A DNA stretch of 64,000 nucleotides from SIG307 sp045596385 (GCA_045596385.1 JAZOCC010000004.1:1-64000), one strand, 5' to 3'; shown: positions 24,336-33,683, counted from the first letter of the stretch. Notes: generated from the letters alone by a model not told the origin. Program-made: numbers and translations.

Positions 24336-25343
24336 ATGAAAAAAGTCGGGTTAATCGGTTGCGGAAATATCGCACGGGTACACGGTTGGGTGCTGCAAAA
24401 CATGGAGAAGGCAGAACTGGTGGCGGTCTGTGATGCGGTAGGTGAAAAAGCAACCGCTTTTGCGGATCAGTACGGAGATGTAAAAACGAAAGTATACACG
24501 GACTGGCATGAGCTTGGCGGGAGCGATGTGGACGTGGTACATATCTGTACGCCTCATTATCTTCATGCATCGATGGCAGCGGAATTGCTGCAGTACGGGA
24601 AAGCCGTGTTTATGGAAAAGCCATGTGCTGTTTCGAGAGAACAGTTTGCAGAGCTGCGTCGGGAGGATGTTTTACATTCGGGAAAGTTGGGCTTTTGTTT
24701 TCAAAATCGCTACAATGAAACCACATTAGCAGTGGACAGGATGATTGCGGAAGGGAAAATCGGTGAGGTAACCGGTGGAAGGGCTTTTGTGACCTGGCGG
24801 CGGGATGAAGAGTATTATGCGGGAAGTTCGTGGAAAGGCCGCTTGGCTACGGAGGGAGGAGGTGCCCTCATAAACCAGTCCATTCACACCTTGGATTTAT
24901 TGTTGCGGTATCTGGGAACGCCGGAACAGGTGGAGGCGACCTGCGCCAATCATCATTTAAAGGGCGTCATTGAGGTGGAAGATACGGTGGAAGCGTGGAT
25001 GGCTTTTGAGGACGGAAAACGAGCGTGCTTTTATGCCTCTAACGGATATGCAGCGGATGCTCCGGTATTATTGGAGTTGCAGGGCAAGAAGGGTCGTGTT
25101 ACCGTGAACGGTTCAGAGGTGACTCTTTGGACTGCGGAAGAAGGTGCAAAGCACTTCTCTTATGAAACAGAAAACGGCATCGGAAAGGGTTATTGGGGAT
25201 GTGGTCATCAGGCCTGCATCCGGGATTTTTACCGGTGCTTGGAAGAAGGAAGAAGGTATCAGGGGGATATCAAAGGTGTGGAAACCACCTTTGAAACCAT
25301 GATGCGTATTTACGAGAAAGGAGAACATACATGGAACAGGTAA
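24336..25343 (+). CDS. Gfo/Idh/MocA family NAD(P)-dependent oxidoreductase (1)
   Basis: 335 residues from ATG 24336 (MKKVGLIGCGNIARVHG), where the Rossmann fold begins; upstream in-frame codons would extend before it without reason. GCGNIA is the dinucleotide loop, and VFMEKPCAVS carries the EKP motif with the catalytic lysine; NQSIHTLDLL supplies the His/Asp region. Oxidises a sugar or cyclitol hydroxyl. It overlaps the next gene by 13 bp, so the pair is translationally coupled. Confidence 0.88.
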   Translation: MKKVGLIGCGNIARVHGWVLQNMEKAELVAVCDAVGEKATAFADQYGDVKTKVYTDWHELGGSDVDVVHICTPHYLHASMAAELLQYGKAVFMEKPCAVSREQFAELRREDVLHSGKLGFCFQNRYNETTLAVDRMIAEGKIGEVTGGRAFVTWRRDEEYYAGSSWKGRLATEGGGALINQSIHTLDLLLRYLGTPEQVEATCANHHLKGVIEVEDTVEAWMAFEDGKRACFYASNGYAADAPVLLELQGKKGRVTVNGSEVTLWTAEEGAKHFSYETENGIGKGYWGCGHQACIRDFYRCLEEGRRYQGDIKGVETTFETMMRIYEKGEHTWNR

Positions 25344-26485
25344 GACTGGGTATTATCGGAATCGGAGGAATGGGAACCAATCACGCCAACAATCTTTTAA
25401 AGGGCTTGGTGCCGGAAATGCGGTTATCTGCTGTGGCAGATATCAGTCAGAACAGACTGGACTTTGCGAAGGAAAACTTCCCGGCAGATGTGGCGGTATT
25501 TGACGACGGAAGAAAGTTAATTGACTCCGGGACTTGTGATGCGGTACTGATTGCAACGCCTCACTACTTACATCCGGAATTTGTTATCTACGCCTTGGAG
25601 CATGGTGTTCATGCCATCAGCGAAAAGCCGGCAGGCGTGTATACGAAGCAGGTACGTGAGATGAACGAGGTGGCTGCAAAGAGTGATGCGGTGTTTGCCA
25701 TTATGTTGAATCAGCGTACCAACTGTGTGTACCGGAAGCTTCATGACATGATTGAGAGTGGTGAGCTGGGTGCCATGAAGCGTATGAACTGGATTATTAC
25801 CGACTGGTATCGTACCCAGGCGTACTACGATGCGGCAGGCTGGAAGGCTACCTGGGACGGCGAGGGCGGCGGTGTATTGTTGAACCAGAGCCCGCACCAG
25901 TTGGATTTGTTGCAGTGGTTGTGCGGCTTGCCGACCAAGGTCAGAGCCTTTTGTCACGAGGCAAAGTGGCATGATATTGAGGTGGAGGATGATGTGACTG
26001 CGTATCTGGAATTTGAAAACGGGGCTACCGGCGTGTTTGTAACTACCACCGGCGATGCACCGGGCACCAATCGTTTGGAGTTAACTTTCGAGATGGGCAA
26101 AATCGTATGCGAATACGATAAGCTTACGTATTATAAGCTGGCGGAAAACGAAAGAACCTTCTGTATGACGGAAAAGGAAGGCTTCAAAAAGCCGGATATG
26201 ACTTGCATCGAGATTGAGACCGACGGAAAGAACGAGCAGCATGTGGGCGTATTAAAAGCCTTTGCAGACCGGATTTTACACGGCGGCAAACTGGTGGCGG
26301 ACGGCGCAGAGGGTATCCGCGGATTGACCTTATCCAATGCCATGCATTTGTCTTCCTGGCTGGATAAGACCATTGAGTTGCCGTTCGATGAGGAGTTGTT
26401 CTTGGCGGAACTGAATAAGAAGCGCGCACAGTCCAAGAAAAAAGAGGACAAAGGCATTGTGTTTGATACAGAAGGAACGTTCTAG
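25331..26485 (+). CDS. Gfo/Idh/MocA family NAD(P)-dependent oxidoreductase (2)
   Basis: 384 residues. GIGGMGTNHANN is the dinucleotide loop, HAISEKPAGVY the EKP motif, and NQSPHQLDLLQW the active-site helix. A paralogue of the preceding gene. Two such enzymes with a TIM-barrel epimerase are typical of pathways that make 3-keto or inosose-type sugar intermediates. Ribosome site lies in the end of gene 1. Confidence 0.88.
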   Translation: MEQVRLGIIGIGGMGTNHANNLLKGLVPEMRLSAVADISQNRLDFAKENFPADVAVFDDGRKLIDSGTCDAVLIATPHYLHPEFVIYALEHGVHAISEKPAGVYTKQVREMNEVAAKSDAVFAIMLNQRTNCVYRKLHDMIESGELGAMKRMNWIITDWYRTQAYYDAAGWKATWDGEGGGVLLNQSPHQLDLLQWLCGLPTKVRAFCHEAKWHDIEVEDDVTAYLEFENGATGVFVTTTGDAPGTNRLELTFEMGKIVCEYDKLTYYKLAENERTFCMTEKEGFKKPDMTCIEIETDGKNEQHVGVLKAFADRILHGGKLVADGAEGIRGLTLSNAMHLSSWLDKTIELPFDEELFLAELNKKRAQSKKKEDKGIVFDTEGTF

Positions 26486-26572
26486 GGATGTAGAAAGCAT
26501 ACTCGATAACGGATTCAGAAATAAAAAGTGAAGAGGACGGCTGTATGATAAGCCGGGAAACGGAGAAGAATA

Positions 26573-27433
26573 ATGAATAAGAATTACTTAATATCCGGAT
26601 TTGCGGACGAGATTGATCAGGATTTGAATATCCAAATTGAGAATTTACAGAAGCTTGGTATGCGTTACGTTGAGATGCGCGGCGTGGACGGAAACAATTT
26701 GATTTTTCATTCCGATGACAAGGTAAAGGAAATCAAGGAACGACTGGATGCGACAGGAATTGCCCTCTCGGCGCTGGGTTCCCCGCTGGGTAAAATCGGA
26801 ATTGAAGACCCGTTTGAAAAGCATTTTGAGGAGTTTAAGCGTGCGGTGGAAATTGCGCATAAGATGGATACCAAGAATATCCGCATGTTTAGTTTCTACA
26901 TACCGGAGGGCAAAAACGCGGAATATAAGGAGCAGGTATTTGACCGCCTGGGACAATTTGTGGACTATGCCGCTACCAATGACGCGGTGCTGTTGCATGA
27001 GAACGAAAAGGGCATTTACGGCGAGATGGCGAAAGAGTGCAGAAAACTGATGGATGCGTTCTACGGTGACCATTTCAAGGCAATCTTCGACTTTGCGAAC
27101 TTTGTACAGGCAAAGCAGGATACCTTGGAGGCTTATGAATTACTGAAGGATTATATCGCCTATATCCACGTAAAGGACGCCATGTGGGACAACGGCAGTG
27201 TCGTACCGGCAGGCATGGGAGACGGCAATGTGGCAGTTATTTTGAAAAATCTGTACGTAAACGGTTTTAACGGATTTTTATCATTGGAGCCGCATTTGTT
27301 CAATTTCTCCGGCTTTGCAGGATTGGAGCGGGACAAGGATGCGATTGTAGGCGGAGAGACAAAGGTGTTAAGCGGAGCGGAAGCCTTTGCTCTGGCCCAT
27401 GAGAGCTTGGTAAAGATATTGGGAGAGATGTAA
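26573..27433 (+). CDS. sugar phosphate isomerase/epimerase (xylose isomerase-like TIM barrel)
   Basis: 286 residues. Metal-binding features of the AP-endonuclease-2 fold are seen: YVEMRGVDG, LLHENEKG (Glu), AIFDFANFVQ (Asp), YIHVKDA (His/Asp) and FLSLEPH (Glu). Likely isomerises, epimerises, dehydrates or cleaves a keto-sugar made by the two upstream oxidoreductases; members of this family take part in inositol and 3-keto-glycoside breakdown. Start after GGAGAAGA. It ends the operon, with a terminator at 27460. Confidence 0.85.
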   Translation: MNKNYLISGFADEIDQDLNIQIENLQKLGMRYVEMRGVDGNNLIFHSDDKVKEIKERLDATGIALSALGSPLGKIGIEDPFEKHFEEFKRAVEIAHKMDTKNIRMFSFYIPEGKNAEYKEQVFDRLGQFVDYAATNDAVLLHENEKGIYGEMAKECRKLMDAFYGDHFKAIFDFANFVQAKQDTLEAYELLKDYIAYIHVKDAMWDNGSVVPAGMGDGNVAVILKNLYVNGFNGFLSLEPHLFNFSGFAGLERDKDAIVGGETKVLSGAEAFALAHESLVKILGEM

Positions 27434-27459
27434 TTGTTAAAAGAATAAGAGTATGAGTA

Positions 27460-27494
27460 AGGGACCTATGCAATGATGACATAGGTCTCTTTTA
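27460..27494 (+). terminator. intrinsic terminator after the sugar operon
   Basis: GGGACCTATG (27461–27470) and CATAGGTCTC (27480–27489), then TTTTA. Confidence 0.85.
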
Positions 27495-27616
27495 TGATGT
27501 GAAAAATCAAATTATGTGATATAATTTGCAATGTAATGGAAAGTCAGGTATGCAGATAAAAATAAAAGCATTTGGAGAGAAGCTACAGGGCAAGGAGTAC
27601 AACGACAGGAGAGAAT

Positions 27617-28243
27617 ATGAGCAGAGATAAGATAAAATGGATATTTTTTGATATGGGTTCTACTCTGATTGATGAATCGGTTGCGATAGAACACCGCATC
27701 AGGGAAGTGATTGAGGGAACCGACATTACATACGAACAATTCATAGAAAAGAAAGTGTTCTTTGCAAAGCAAAACAAGTCGGCGGATTTGGCGACGTTAG
27801 AATATTTCGGATTGAAAAAAACTCCTTGGCATAAGGAAGATGAACGGTTGTACCCGGAAACTACGGAGTGTCTGGAATATCTTCATAGACATTATAAAAT
27901 CGGAATTATTGCAAATCAGTCCTTGGGAAGCGAAGGACGTCTGGAACGCTTTGGAATTCGGAAGTATATCGATATCGTGGTAGCTTCTGCAGAGGAAGGT
28001 GTCGCAAAACCGGATAAGCGCATTTTTGAAATCGCCATGACTAGGACCGGTTGTAAACCCGAGGAGGCAGTCATGGTAGGCGACCGTTTGGATAACGATA
28101 TTGTTCCGGCAAATGACTTGGGGATGTATACGATTTGGATTAAGCAAGGAAACTGGATTTATGCAGAACCGAAGGAGCGGTTGGAATATCCGGATTGGAC
28201 GATTCGGAGCTTGGATGAGTTGAAAGAACTTATTGTAAAATAA
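27617..28243 (+). CDS. HAD family hydrolase
   Basis: 208 residues from ATG 27617 (GGAGAGA just upstream; the longer frame from 27572 has no ribosome site). Motif I is FFDMGSTLID, motif III lysine in GVAKPDKRIF and motif IV VGDRLDNDI. Motif I reads DxGST rather than DxDxT, lacking the second aspartate that acts as general acid in phosphatases, so the activity may be a slow phosphatase or another HAD reaction. A helical cap lies between motifs I and II. An alpha/beta hydrolase follows 14 bp later. Confidence 0.85.
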   Translation: MSRDKIKWIFFDMGSTLIDESVAIEHRIREVIEGTDITYEQFIEKKVFFAKQNKSADLATLEYFGLKKTPWHKEDERLYPETTECLEYLHRHYKIGIIANQSLGSEGRLERFGIRKYIDIVVASAEEGVAKPDKRIFEIAMTRTGCKPEEAVMVGDRLDNDIVPANDLGMYTIWIKQGNWIYAEPKERLEYPDWTIRSLDELKELIVK

Positions 28244-28257
28244 GGAGATGGAAAAGA

Positions 28258-28785
28258 ATGAAGAAGTTGATAATTATGTTTCCGGGCGTGGGCTACAACA
28301 TGGATTGTCCGCTTATGTACTACACAAGTTTTTTGTACGAGGCGAAGGGATACGAACAAATTCATATGAAGTATAACAGTATCTTTTTTGAGCCGGAGTT
28401 GACGCGGGAAGAGAAGTCTTTACGAGTAAGAGACTATGTGTGGGAAAAAGTAAAAGAGATTGATTTTAGTGTGTATGATGAAGTCGTTTTTCTGTCCAAA
28501 AGTGTGGGAACTATAGAGGCGGGATTCCTGGCGGAGAAGCTGGGGATAGACCCGGTGCAGATTTACCTGACTCCGGTGCCGGATGCGCTTCCGTACATTA
28601 AAGAAAAGGATACGGTAGTTATGGGAACGGCAGATGAAGTATATCCGGCGTGTAGGGAGTATTGCGAAGAGCACGGGATAAAGCCGTTGTACATAGACGG
28701 AGCAAATCATTCGCTGGAAGTGGAAGGGAAACCGTTTGAGAGTTTGGAGATACTAAAAGATGTGATGCGATATATTGAGAGGTAG
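28258..28785 (+). CDS. alpha/beta hydrolase-like protein
   Basis: 175 residues, compact. KLIIMFPGVGYNMDCP is the first strand and oxyanion loop, VVFLSKSVGTIEAG the nucleophile region (S-K-S-V-G), TADEVYP the acid and GANHSLE the histidine. Size and arrangement match small "KANL3/Tex30-like" hydrolases rather than full lipases. Cytoplasmic. Start after AAGGAGATGG. Co-transcribed with the HAD gene. Confidence 0.75.
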   Translation: MKKLIIMFPGVGYNMDCPLMYYTSFLYEAKGYEQIHMKYNSIFFEPELTREEKSLRVRDYVWEKVKEIDFSVYDEVVFLSKSVGTIEAGFLAEKLGIDPVQIYLTPVPDALPYIKEKDTVVMGTADEVYPACREYCEEHGIKPLYIDGANHSLEVEGKPFESLEILKDVMRYIER

Positions 28786-28883
28786 AGTATGTGTGAAAAC
28801 TCTACAGGGTGTATAAATTAAAATAAAAATCATGTAAGATTTCCCATACAAAAGTGGTGTATATAGGTGAGAGGAGGGTTTGC

Positions 28884-29444
28884 ATGGAAGATAGAAAAAT
28901 TGTTGGGCTGTTATTTGCCAGGGCAGAGAATGCGATCAGTGAATTGAGTGCAAGGTTCGGCAAGCAGTTACACCGTATTGCCTATAATATTCTGGGAAAT
29001 CCAAGGGATGCGGAAGAGTGTACCAATGATACCTATTTGGCGCTCTGGAATGCGATTCCGCCGGTATCACCGGACCCTTTGGCACCGTATGTATATCGTA
29101 CCGGGAGAAATACTGCGTTAAAGAGATTGCACAGAGATACCGCGAAGAAAAGAGACAGCCGGTATGATATTTCTTTGGAAGAACTGAACGGTTGCTTGCC
29201 GGGAGGAGATTTGGAGCAGGTCATCGATGCGAGGGAATTGGGACGTACGATGGACCGGTTTTTGGAATCTAAATCAAGGGAGAGCCGCTATATTTTCATA
29301 CGACGTTACTGGTACGGGGATTCGGTAGGAGAAATCGCAAGAGAGCTTAGAATGCAGGAAAATGCGGTTTCTGTCAGACTGAACCGTATTAGGGCAGGGT
29401 TGAAGGAGTACCTTAAGAAGGAGGGATATCACTATGGAGCATGA
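28884..29444 (+). CDS. ECF-type RNA polymerase sigma factor (partner of serpin anti-sigma)
   Basis: 186 residues from ATG 28884 after GAGGAGGG. Region 2 is visible (LHRIAYNILGNPRDAEECTNDTYLALWNAI), as is region 4 (SRYIFIRRYWYGDSVGEIARELRMQENAVSVRL); there is no region 1 or 3, as in extracytoplasmic-function sigma factors. The stop overlaps the next start by 11 bp, the usual layout for a sigma and its membrane anti-sigma. Presumed signal comes through that partner. Confidence 0.9.
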   Translation: MEDRKIVGLLFARAENAISELSARFGKQLHRIAYNILGNPRDAEECTNDTYLALWNAIPPVSPDPLAPYVYRTGRNTALKRLHRDTAKKRDSRYDISLEELNGCLPGGDLEQVIDARELGRTMDRFLESKSRESRYIFIRRYWYGDSVGEIARELRMQENAVSVRLNRIRAGLKEYLKKEGYHYGA

Positions 29445-30855
29445 GGAAATCTTAACCGCATTAGAGGAGATTAGTGATCAGCATATTAAAGAGGCAGAGA
29501 AGCCTCCGAAGAAGGGGAAGAGAATCTTTTTCAAGATTGCCGTGGCAGCGATATTGGTAATTGCAGTGGGTGTGGCTGCGTTGTCTGCGCCGGCGAGGAT
29601 TCGTGCGGATGTCATAGCGGTGGCTTCCGAGTCAAGAGCTATGGAGTGGCCGGATCCGGATGATTATAAAGACCATGATGCATGGAGAACAGACGTGGAT
29701 CAGTGGAATGTCGAGAGAGAGGCGAGGGGTGAAACGACCGCACAGGCGCTGTCGGGATTGAGCGTCTTTTTTCAAGAGGGGAACGGTCGCTTTTTGCAGA
29801 CAGAGACGAACGAAAATAAGTTATGGTCTCCGGTGAATGCGTATATCGGATTGGCCATGACGGCAGAACTGACAGAAGGAGAGACAAAGCAACAGGTGCT
29901 TGACTTGCTTGGCGTGGACAATACGGAGGAGCTCCGCAAGCAGGTGAGCGCGGTATGGGAAAGTGCATATCAGGACGATTCCAACGAGGTGTGCGTGCTT
30001 GCAAACTCCCTGTGGCTGGAAAACGGATTGCAGTATAACAAAGAGACGACGGATGCGCTGGGGTACCATTATTATGCGTCTGTGTACCGGGGAGATTTGG
30101 GCAGTATCAAGATAAATAAGGACATCGCAGCATGGATTAATAACAATACCGGCAATTTTTTAGAGGACAGTACAAAGGGGATTGCACTATCGCCGGAAAC
30201 CGTTATGGCACTGTATTCCACCTTGTATTTTCAGGCAAAATGGTCGGATGAATTTTCGGAAAGTAAGAATACGGAAGGTGTGTTTCATGCACCGGACGGA
30301 GGTATGCAGGCTGTTTATATGAACAAAAAACTGAAGCAGATGGACTATTACTGGGGCGAGAACTTCAGTGCGGTGAATCTGTGGTTGAAAAACGGAAGTT
30401 GTATGTGGTTTATTCTTCCGGATGAAGGGATGACCGTAAATGATGTACTGGATAACGGAACGTACATGGATATGGTTTTATCCGATGAATGGGAGAATTG
30501 TAAGTATATGAAAGTCAACCTTTCCGTTCCGAAGTTTGATGTATCCTCTACTATGGATTTAAGCGACGGACTGAAAGAGATGGGTGCTGCGAATGTGTTT
30601 ACGGAAGGAACTGCCGAGTTTACAAAGCTTACCGCAGATTCCCCGATTTATTTAACCGGGGCGAATCAATCGGTTCGTGTGCAGATTGATGAAGAAGGAG
30701 TTAAGGCGGCGGTCTACTTTGAGATGAAGGGCGCAGGAAGTGCTGCACCGCCGGAGGAGATTATTGATTTTGTATTAGACAGACCGTTTTTGTTTGTAAT
30801 CGAAAAGGAAAATGTTCCGTTGTTTGCCGGCTGCGTCAATAATCCGGAAAACTAA
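29434..30855 (+). CDS. membrane-anchored serpin with anti-sigma-like cytoplasmic tail
   Basis: 473 residues. A cytoplasmic helix (EILTALEEISDQHIKEA, 5–21) resembles the N-terminus of the sigma partner at 36438. A single membrane segment is at about 31–51. Residues about 105–473 form a full serpin: NSLWLENGL, AWINNNTGNF, STLYFQAKW and RPFLFVIE…PLFAGCVNNP. The reactive loop at 420–440 keeps normal length; register to PPE puts P1–P1' at S436–A437. The hinge EEGVKAAVYF is less alanine-rich than in fast inhibitors. It is probably an outside protease trap or sensor linked to the sigma factor. Confidence 0.87.
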   Translation: MEHEEILTALEEISDQHIKEAEKPPKKGKRIFFKIAVAAILVIAVGVAALSAPARIRADVIAVASESRAMEWPDPDDYKDHDAWRTDVDQWNVEREARGETTAQALSGLSVFFQEGNGRFLQTETNENKLWSPVNAYIGLAMTAELTEGETKQQVLDLLGVDNTEELRKQVSAVWESAYQDDSNEVCVLANSLWLENGLQYNKETTDALGYHYYASVYRGDLGSIKINKDIAAWINNNTGNFLEDSTKGIALSPETVMALYSTLYFQAKWSDEFSESKNTEGVFHAPDGGMQAVYMNKKLKQMDYYWGENFSAVNLWLKNGSCMWFILPDEGMTVNDVLDNGTYMDMVLSDEWENCKYMKVNLSVPKFDVSSTMDLSDGLKEMGAANVFTEGTAEFTKLTADSPIYLTGANQSVRVQIDEEGVKAAVYFEMKGAGSAAPPEEIIDFVLDRPFLFVIEKENVPLFAGCVNNPEN

Positions 30856-30865
30856 AAATAGCGCA

Positions 30866-30920
30866 TGAAAGGCTGTTTGGAAGGTGGAGAAAACCACCGG
30901 AGAGGCAGCCTTTCTTTTTG
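30866..30920 (+). terminator. intrinsic terminator after the serpin gene
   Basis: AAAGGCTG (30868–30875) and CAGCCTTT (30906–30913) with inner GGTGG/CCACC, then CTTTTT. Confidence 0.85.
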
Positions 30921-30979
30921 GTGTGAGCACGACGGAAAGAAAAAATAAACGGCATTTTCAAATCTTTTAAAAAACATAA

Positions 30980-31007
30980 GGAAATCTTCCTCGCTTCGTC
31001 GTATAAT
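30980..31007 (+). promoter_or_regulatory. possible ECF-type promoter of sigma module 2
   Basis: GGAAA (30980–30984) and CGTATAATA (30999–31008) are spaced as in autoregulated ECF promoters (GGAA…CGT). TATAAT at 31002–31007 could also serve the main sigma factor. Confidence 0.4.
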
Positions 31008-31046
31008 AAGTGAAAGGGGCAAACGCCCCGGTCAGGAGGAAACCAA

Positions 31047-31598
31047 ATGGATCACGGTGCCTGTAGCTACCGCCGTTTTCTGGATGGGGAGGAAAGTGCC
31101 TTTGACGAGATTATGAAAGAATTGTTTCACGGTTTGGTGTTTTTTGTGGACCGCTATGTGCATGATGTGCACGCTGCCGAGGATATTGCCATCGATGCGT
31201 TTTCGGATTTGATTGTACATAAGCACCGGTATAACTTCAAGGTGTCGCTAAAGACTTATCTGTATATGATAGGCAGAAGCCGGGCTTTGGATTATCTCAA
31301 GCACCGGAAGGTGATTGAATTTACGGAGCTGACCGAAGAAACGGAAGTGTCTTCCGAGGAAAAAACCTTGGAAGAGCAGGTGCTGACCGAGGAACGGAAA
31401 CGTACCGTAAATGCGGCAATTGAGAAGCTTCCCGAGGACATGCGTGTGGTGATTCACCTCATCTATTTTGAGGAGATGACCTACGAGGAAGCGGCGAAGG
31501 TTATGAAAAAGAACCGGAAACAGGTGGATAATCTTTTGTATCGCGCAAAAAAGGAACTTCGATCCCTATTGGGAGAGGATGGTGAGCTGTTAAAATGA
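31047..31598 (+). CDS. ECF-type RNA polymerase sigma factor (module 2)
   Basis: 183 residues after AGGAGG. Region 2 shows AAEDIAIDAFSDLIVHKHRY and SLKTYLYMIGRSRALDYLK; region 4 shows MRVVIHLIYFEEMTYEEAAKVMKKNRKQVDNLLYRA. Overlaps the next gene by 4 bp. The four-gene unit 31047–34469 ends with two other membrane proteins. Confidence 0.92.
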   Translation: MDHGACSYRRFLDGEESAFDEIMKELFHGLVFFVDRYVHDVHAAEDIAIDAFSDLIVHKHRYNFKVSLKTYLYMIGRSRALDYLKHRKVIEFTELTEETEVSSEEKTLEEQVLTEERKRTVNAAIEKLPEDMRVVIHLIYFEEMTYEEAAKVMKKNRKQVDNLLYRAKKELRSLLGEDGELLK

Positions 31599-32272
31599 GA
31601 AATTTAGAGGACTGCAAGGCGGAGGTGTTTCGCCGCAGTGAGGAGAGAATAAAAGAACGGAAAAGAAAACGGAATTGCGTGCTGGCATGCTGTATTCCGT
31701 TGTGTCTTCTGCTGGTTGCGGGCGGGCTTTATATCAGACCGTTACTGGAGCCGGTGGATGAGAGCATGAAATCGGGCGGCACGAATCAGATACCGGACAG
31801 GGTGTTGGGTGGTTTGGAGAGCGTGCTGTATGGAGATGCGGGAGAGTACACCTGCGTGAAGATTACGGACAGAACCGGAGAGACAGAAATGTTCCGATAC
31901 AGTACGGATAAAGAGATTGTAGGGGGACTGGGCCGTTTTGTGGCAGCGATTTTTACATTATCCGAGACAAAGGAGACTTATCCGGCGGACGGATCGGAAA
32001 ATGATGGGATTGTGGTACCGGAGATGTCTACTGCGGGACAGGACTGGGATACGATTCGTGAGGAGTTGGAGGAAAAGTACGGTTTGGATGAGCCGCCGGC
32101 AGACTATAAACTTGTTTTCCGGAAGGCCACGGGAGAAGAAGCAGTTTTCCGTTTGCATGAAAATCATTTGTACAATGAGGAAAATGGTTGCGTTGTGAAG
32201 CTTTCCGATGCAATGTCGGCAGAGTTGAAAAAACGGATCGAGAAGGCGCTGGAAGCAGGGACCGACAAGTAA
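31595..32272 (+). CDS. membrane protein, putative anti-sigma factor (module 2)
   Basis: 225 residues. A basic cytoplasmic stretch (1–27), one hydrophobic segment (about 28–48), then an extracytoplasmic domain of ~175 residues with no name I can give; it has a DKEIVGGLGRFVAAIF-like helix and ends in a helical SDAMSAELKKRIEKAL. The 4-bp overlap with the sigma gene strongly suggests the sigma's membrane partner. Confidence 0.7.
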   Translation: MRNLEDCKAEVFRRSEERIKERKRKRNCVLACCIPLCLLLVAGGLYIRPLLEPVDESMKSGGTNQIPDRVLGGLESVLYGDAGEYTCVKITDRTGETEMFRYSTDKEIVGGLGRFVAAIFTLSETKETYPADGSENDGIVVPEMSTAGQDWDTIREELEEKYGLDEPPADYKLVFRKATGEEAVFRLHENHLYNEENGCVVKLSDAMSAELKKRIEKALEAGTDK

Positions 32273-32292
32273 AGTAACAGGAGGGAGTCGCT

Positions 32293-33642
32293 ATGGAAGG
32301 GAAAGAAAAGAAGAAGCTGAGTAAGAAGATTTGGATGCCGATTATCGTGCTTGTACTGTTGGCAGTGTTGTTTGTGCCGTTGCCTTCGGGAACGATGAGC
32401 GACGGCGGGACACGGGTGTATTCCGCGCTGACCTATAAGGTGGTGAAATGGCGTCGTCTGGTTGGTATCGGACGCTATGAGAACACTAGTGTATATTTCT
32501 TCCCGAACAATTTCAAGTCCATGAGTACTTTATGGGAACTGGAGGGTGTGGACGAGAAGGCCTATGCGGTGAATGAAGAGAGCTTCGAAGCGACGGTTCT
32601 TGAGATAAGGGAAGACGGTGTTACCGTGGAGCCTCTGGAAGGAGAATGGGAGCGGAAAAGCAGCGATAGAATTATTTTTTCGACGCAGCTTTTGGATGAT
32701 ATCGATGTGGAACCGGGAGATATCGTGGAAATTATTTATAACGGAACGGTGCGGGAGTCTTATCCGGCGCAGATTGTGGCGAAGCGTTGGAAGTTCTCCG
32801 AACGGTATCGGGAGCTTCCTTATACGGGAGAATGGCTGGACAAAACCACGGCAGAAAAACTGGAAGACGGTAGATTTGAATCAATCCGGATTACAAAGAT
32901 ATATGCCGATTGTTTCTTGGCTAAGTTTTTGGGGGATGGGGATACGGTAAAGCTGAACGGGACTCTTTCCGAGGATTGGTGTGCGGGGGACCGGGTGACA
33001 TGCGCCTATGAAAACTATTATTATGATGCGGAAAGCGGCCTCCGGGAAGCGGATATGTTGACCATTGAGCCTTATGTGTGGGCTCCTCATGACGTGGAAT
33101 GCGCCAAGCCGGTCATTTACCTGTACCCGGAGGAGGAAACGGAAGTTTCTGTGGAACTTTCACTTAACGGAGACCTGACTTGCACTTATCCGGCGTGTAA
33201 TGAGGGATGGAAGGTAACGGCTCTACCGGACGGAACGCTTACGGATGCCAAGGGGCAAACCTACAATTACCTTTACTGGGAAGGGGAGGCGGAGATGGCC
33301 TATGATTTCTCGGAAGGATTTTGTGTAAAGGGTGAGGATACGGCAGCCTTTTTGGAAGAGACATTGGAAGACCTGGGACTTACCCGTCGGGAGGCCAATG
33401 AGTTTATTGTGTATTGGTTGCCTATGATGGAGCTGAATCCGTACAATCTCATTTCTTTCCAGACAGAGAATTACACAGATGCGGCGAAGCTTACCGTAAG
33501 TCCGGCGCCGGATACCGTAATCCGTGTATTTATGGTATGGAAGGGTGCGGAAGAGTTTGCGGAATTTCCGGAACAGGAGCTTACCGCACCGGAGCGTACC
33601 GGCTTTACGGTTGTGGAATGGGGCGGAACGGAAGTGAAATAG
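32293..33642 (+). CDS. membrane-anchored protein with a CAKPVIYLYP-type extracellular domain
   Basis: 449 residues. N-terminal signal-anchor at about 11–31, then a ~220-residue region including a beta-barrel/OB-like part (FEATVLEIREDGVTVEPL). From about residue 272 comes a domain starting CAKPVIYLYPEEE, with the repeated pattern VELSLNGDLTCTYPACNEGW … YLYWEGE, known as a conserved beta-sandwich in cell-surface proteins of gut bacteria but without a function I can state. Located 20 bp after the anti-sigma gene; probably a target or co-sensor of module 2. Confidence 0.6.
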   Translation: MEGKEKKKLSKKIWMPIIVLVLLAVLFVPLPSGTMSDGGTRVYSALTYKVVKWRRLVGIGRYENTSVYFFPNNFKSMSTLWELEGVDEKAYAVNEESFEATVLEIREDGVTVEPLEGEWERKSSDRIIFSTQLLDDIDVEPGDIVEIIYNGTVRESYPAQIVAKRWKFSERYRELPYTGEWLDKTTAEKLEDGRFESIRITKIYADCFLAKFLGDGDTVKLNGTLSEDWCAGDRVTCAYENYYYDAESGLREADMLTIEPYVWAPHDVECAKPVIYLYPEEETEVSVELSLNGDLTCTYPACNEGWKVTALPDGTLTDAKGQTYNYLYWEGEAEMAYDFSEGFCVKGEDTAAFLEETLEDLGLTRREANEFIVYWLPMMELNPYNLISFQTENYTDAAKLTVSPAPDTVIRVFMVWKGAEEFAEFPEQELTAPERTGFTVVEWGGTEVK

Positions 33643-33683
33643 ACATAAAGTGAAGAAGGTGTGGAATGTGAAGGGGCGATAGG

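Noticed and set aside
29434..30855. Serpin as a free secreted inhibitor
   Set aside because: There is no cleavable signal; a charged cytoplasmic tail precedes the membrane segment, fitting an anchored protein.
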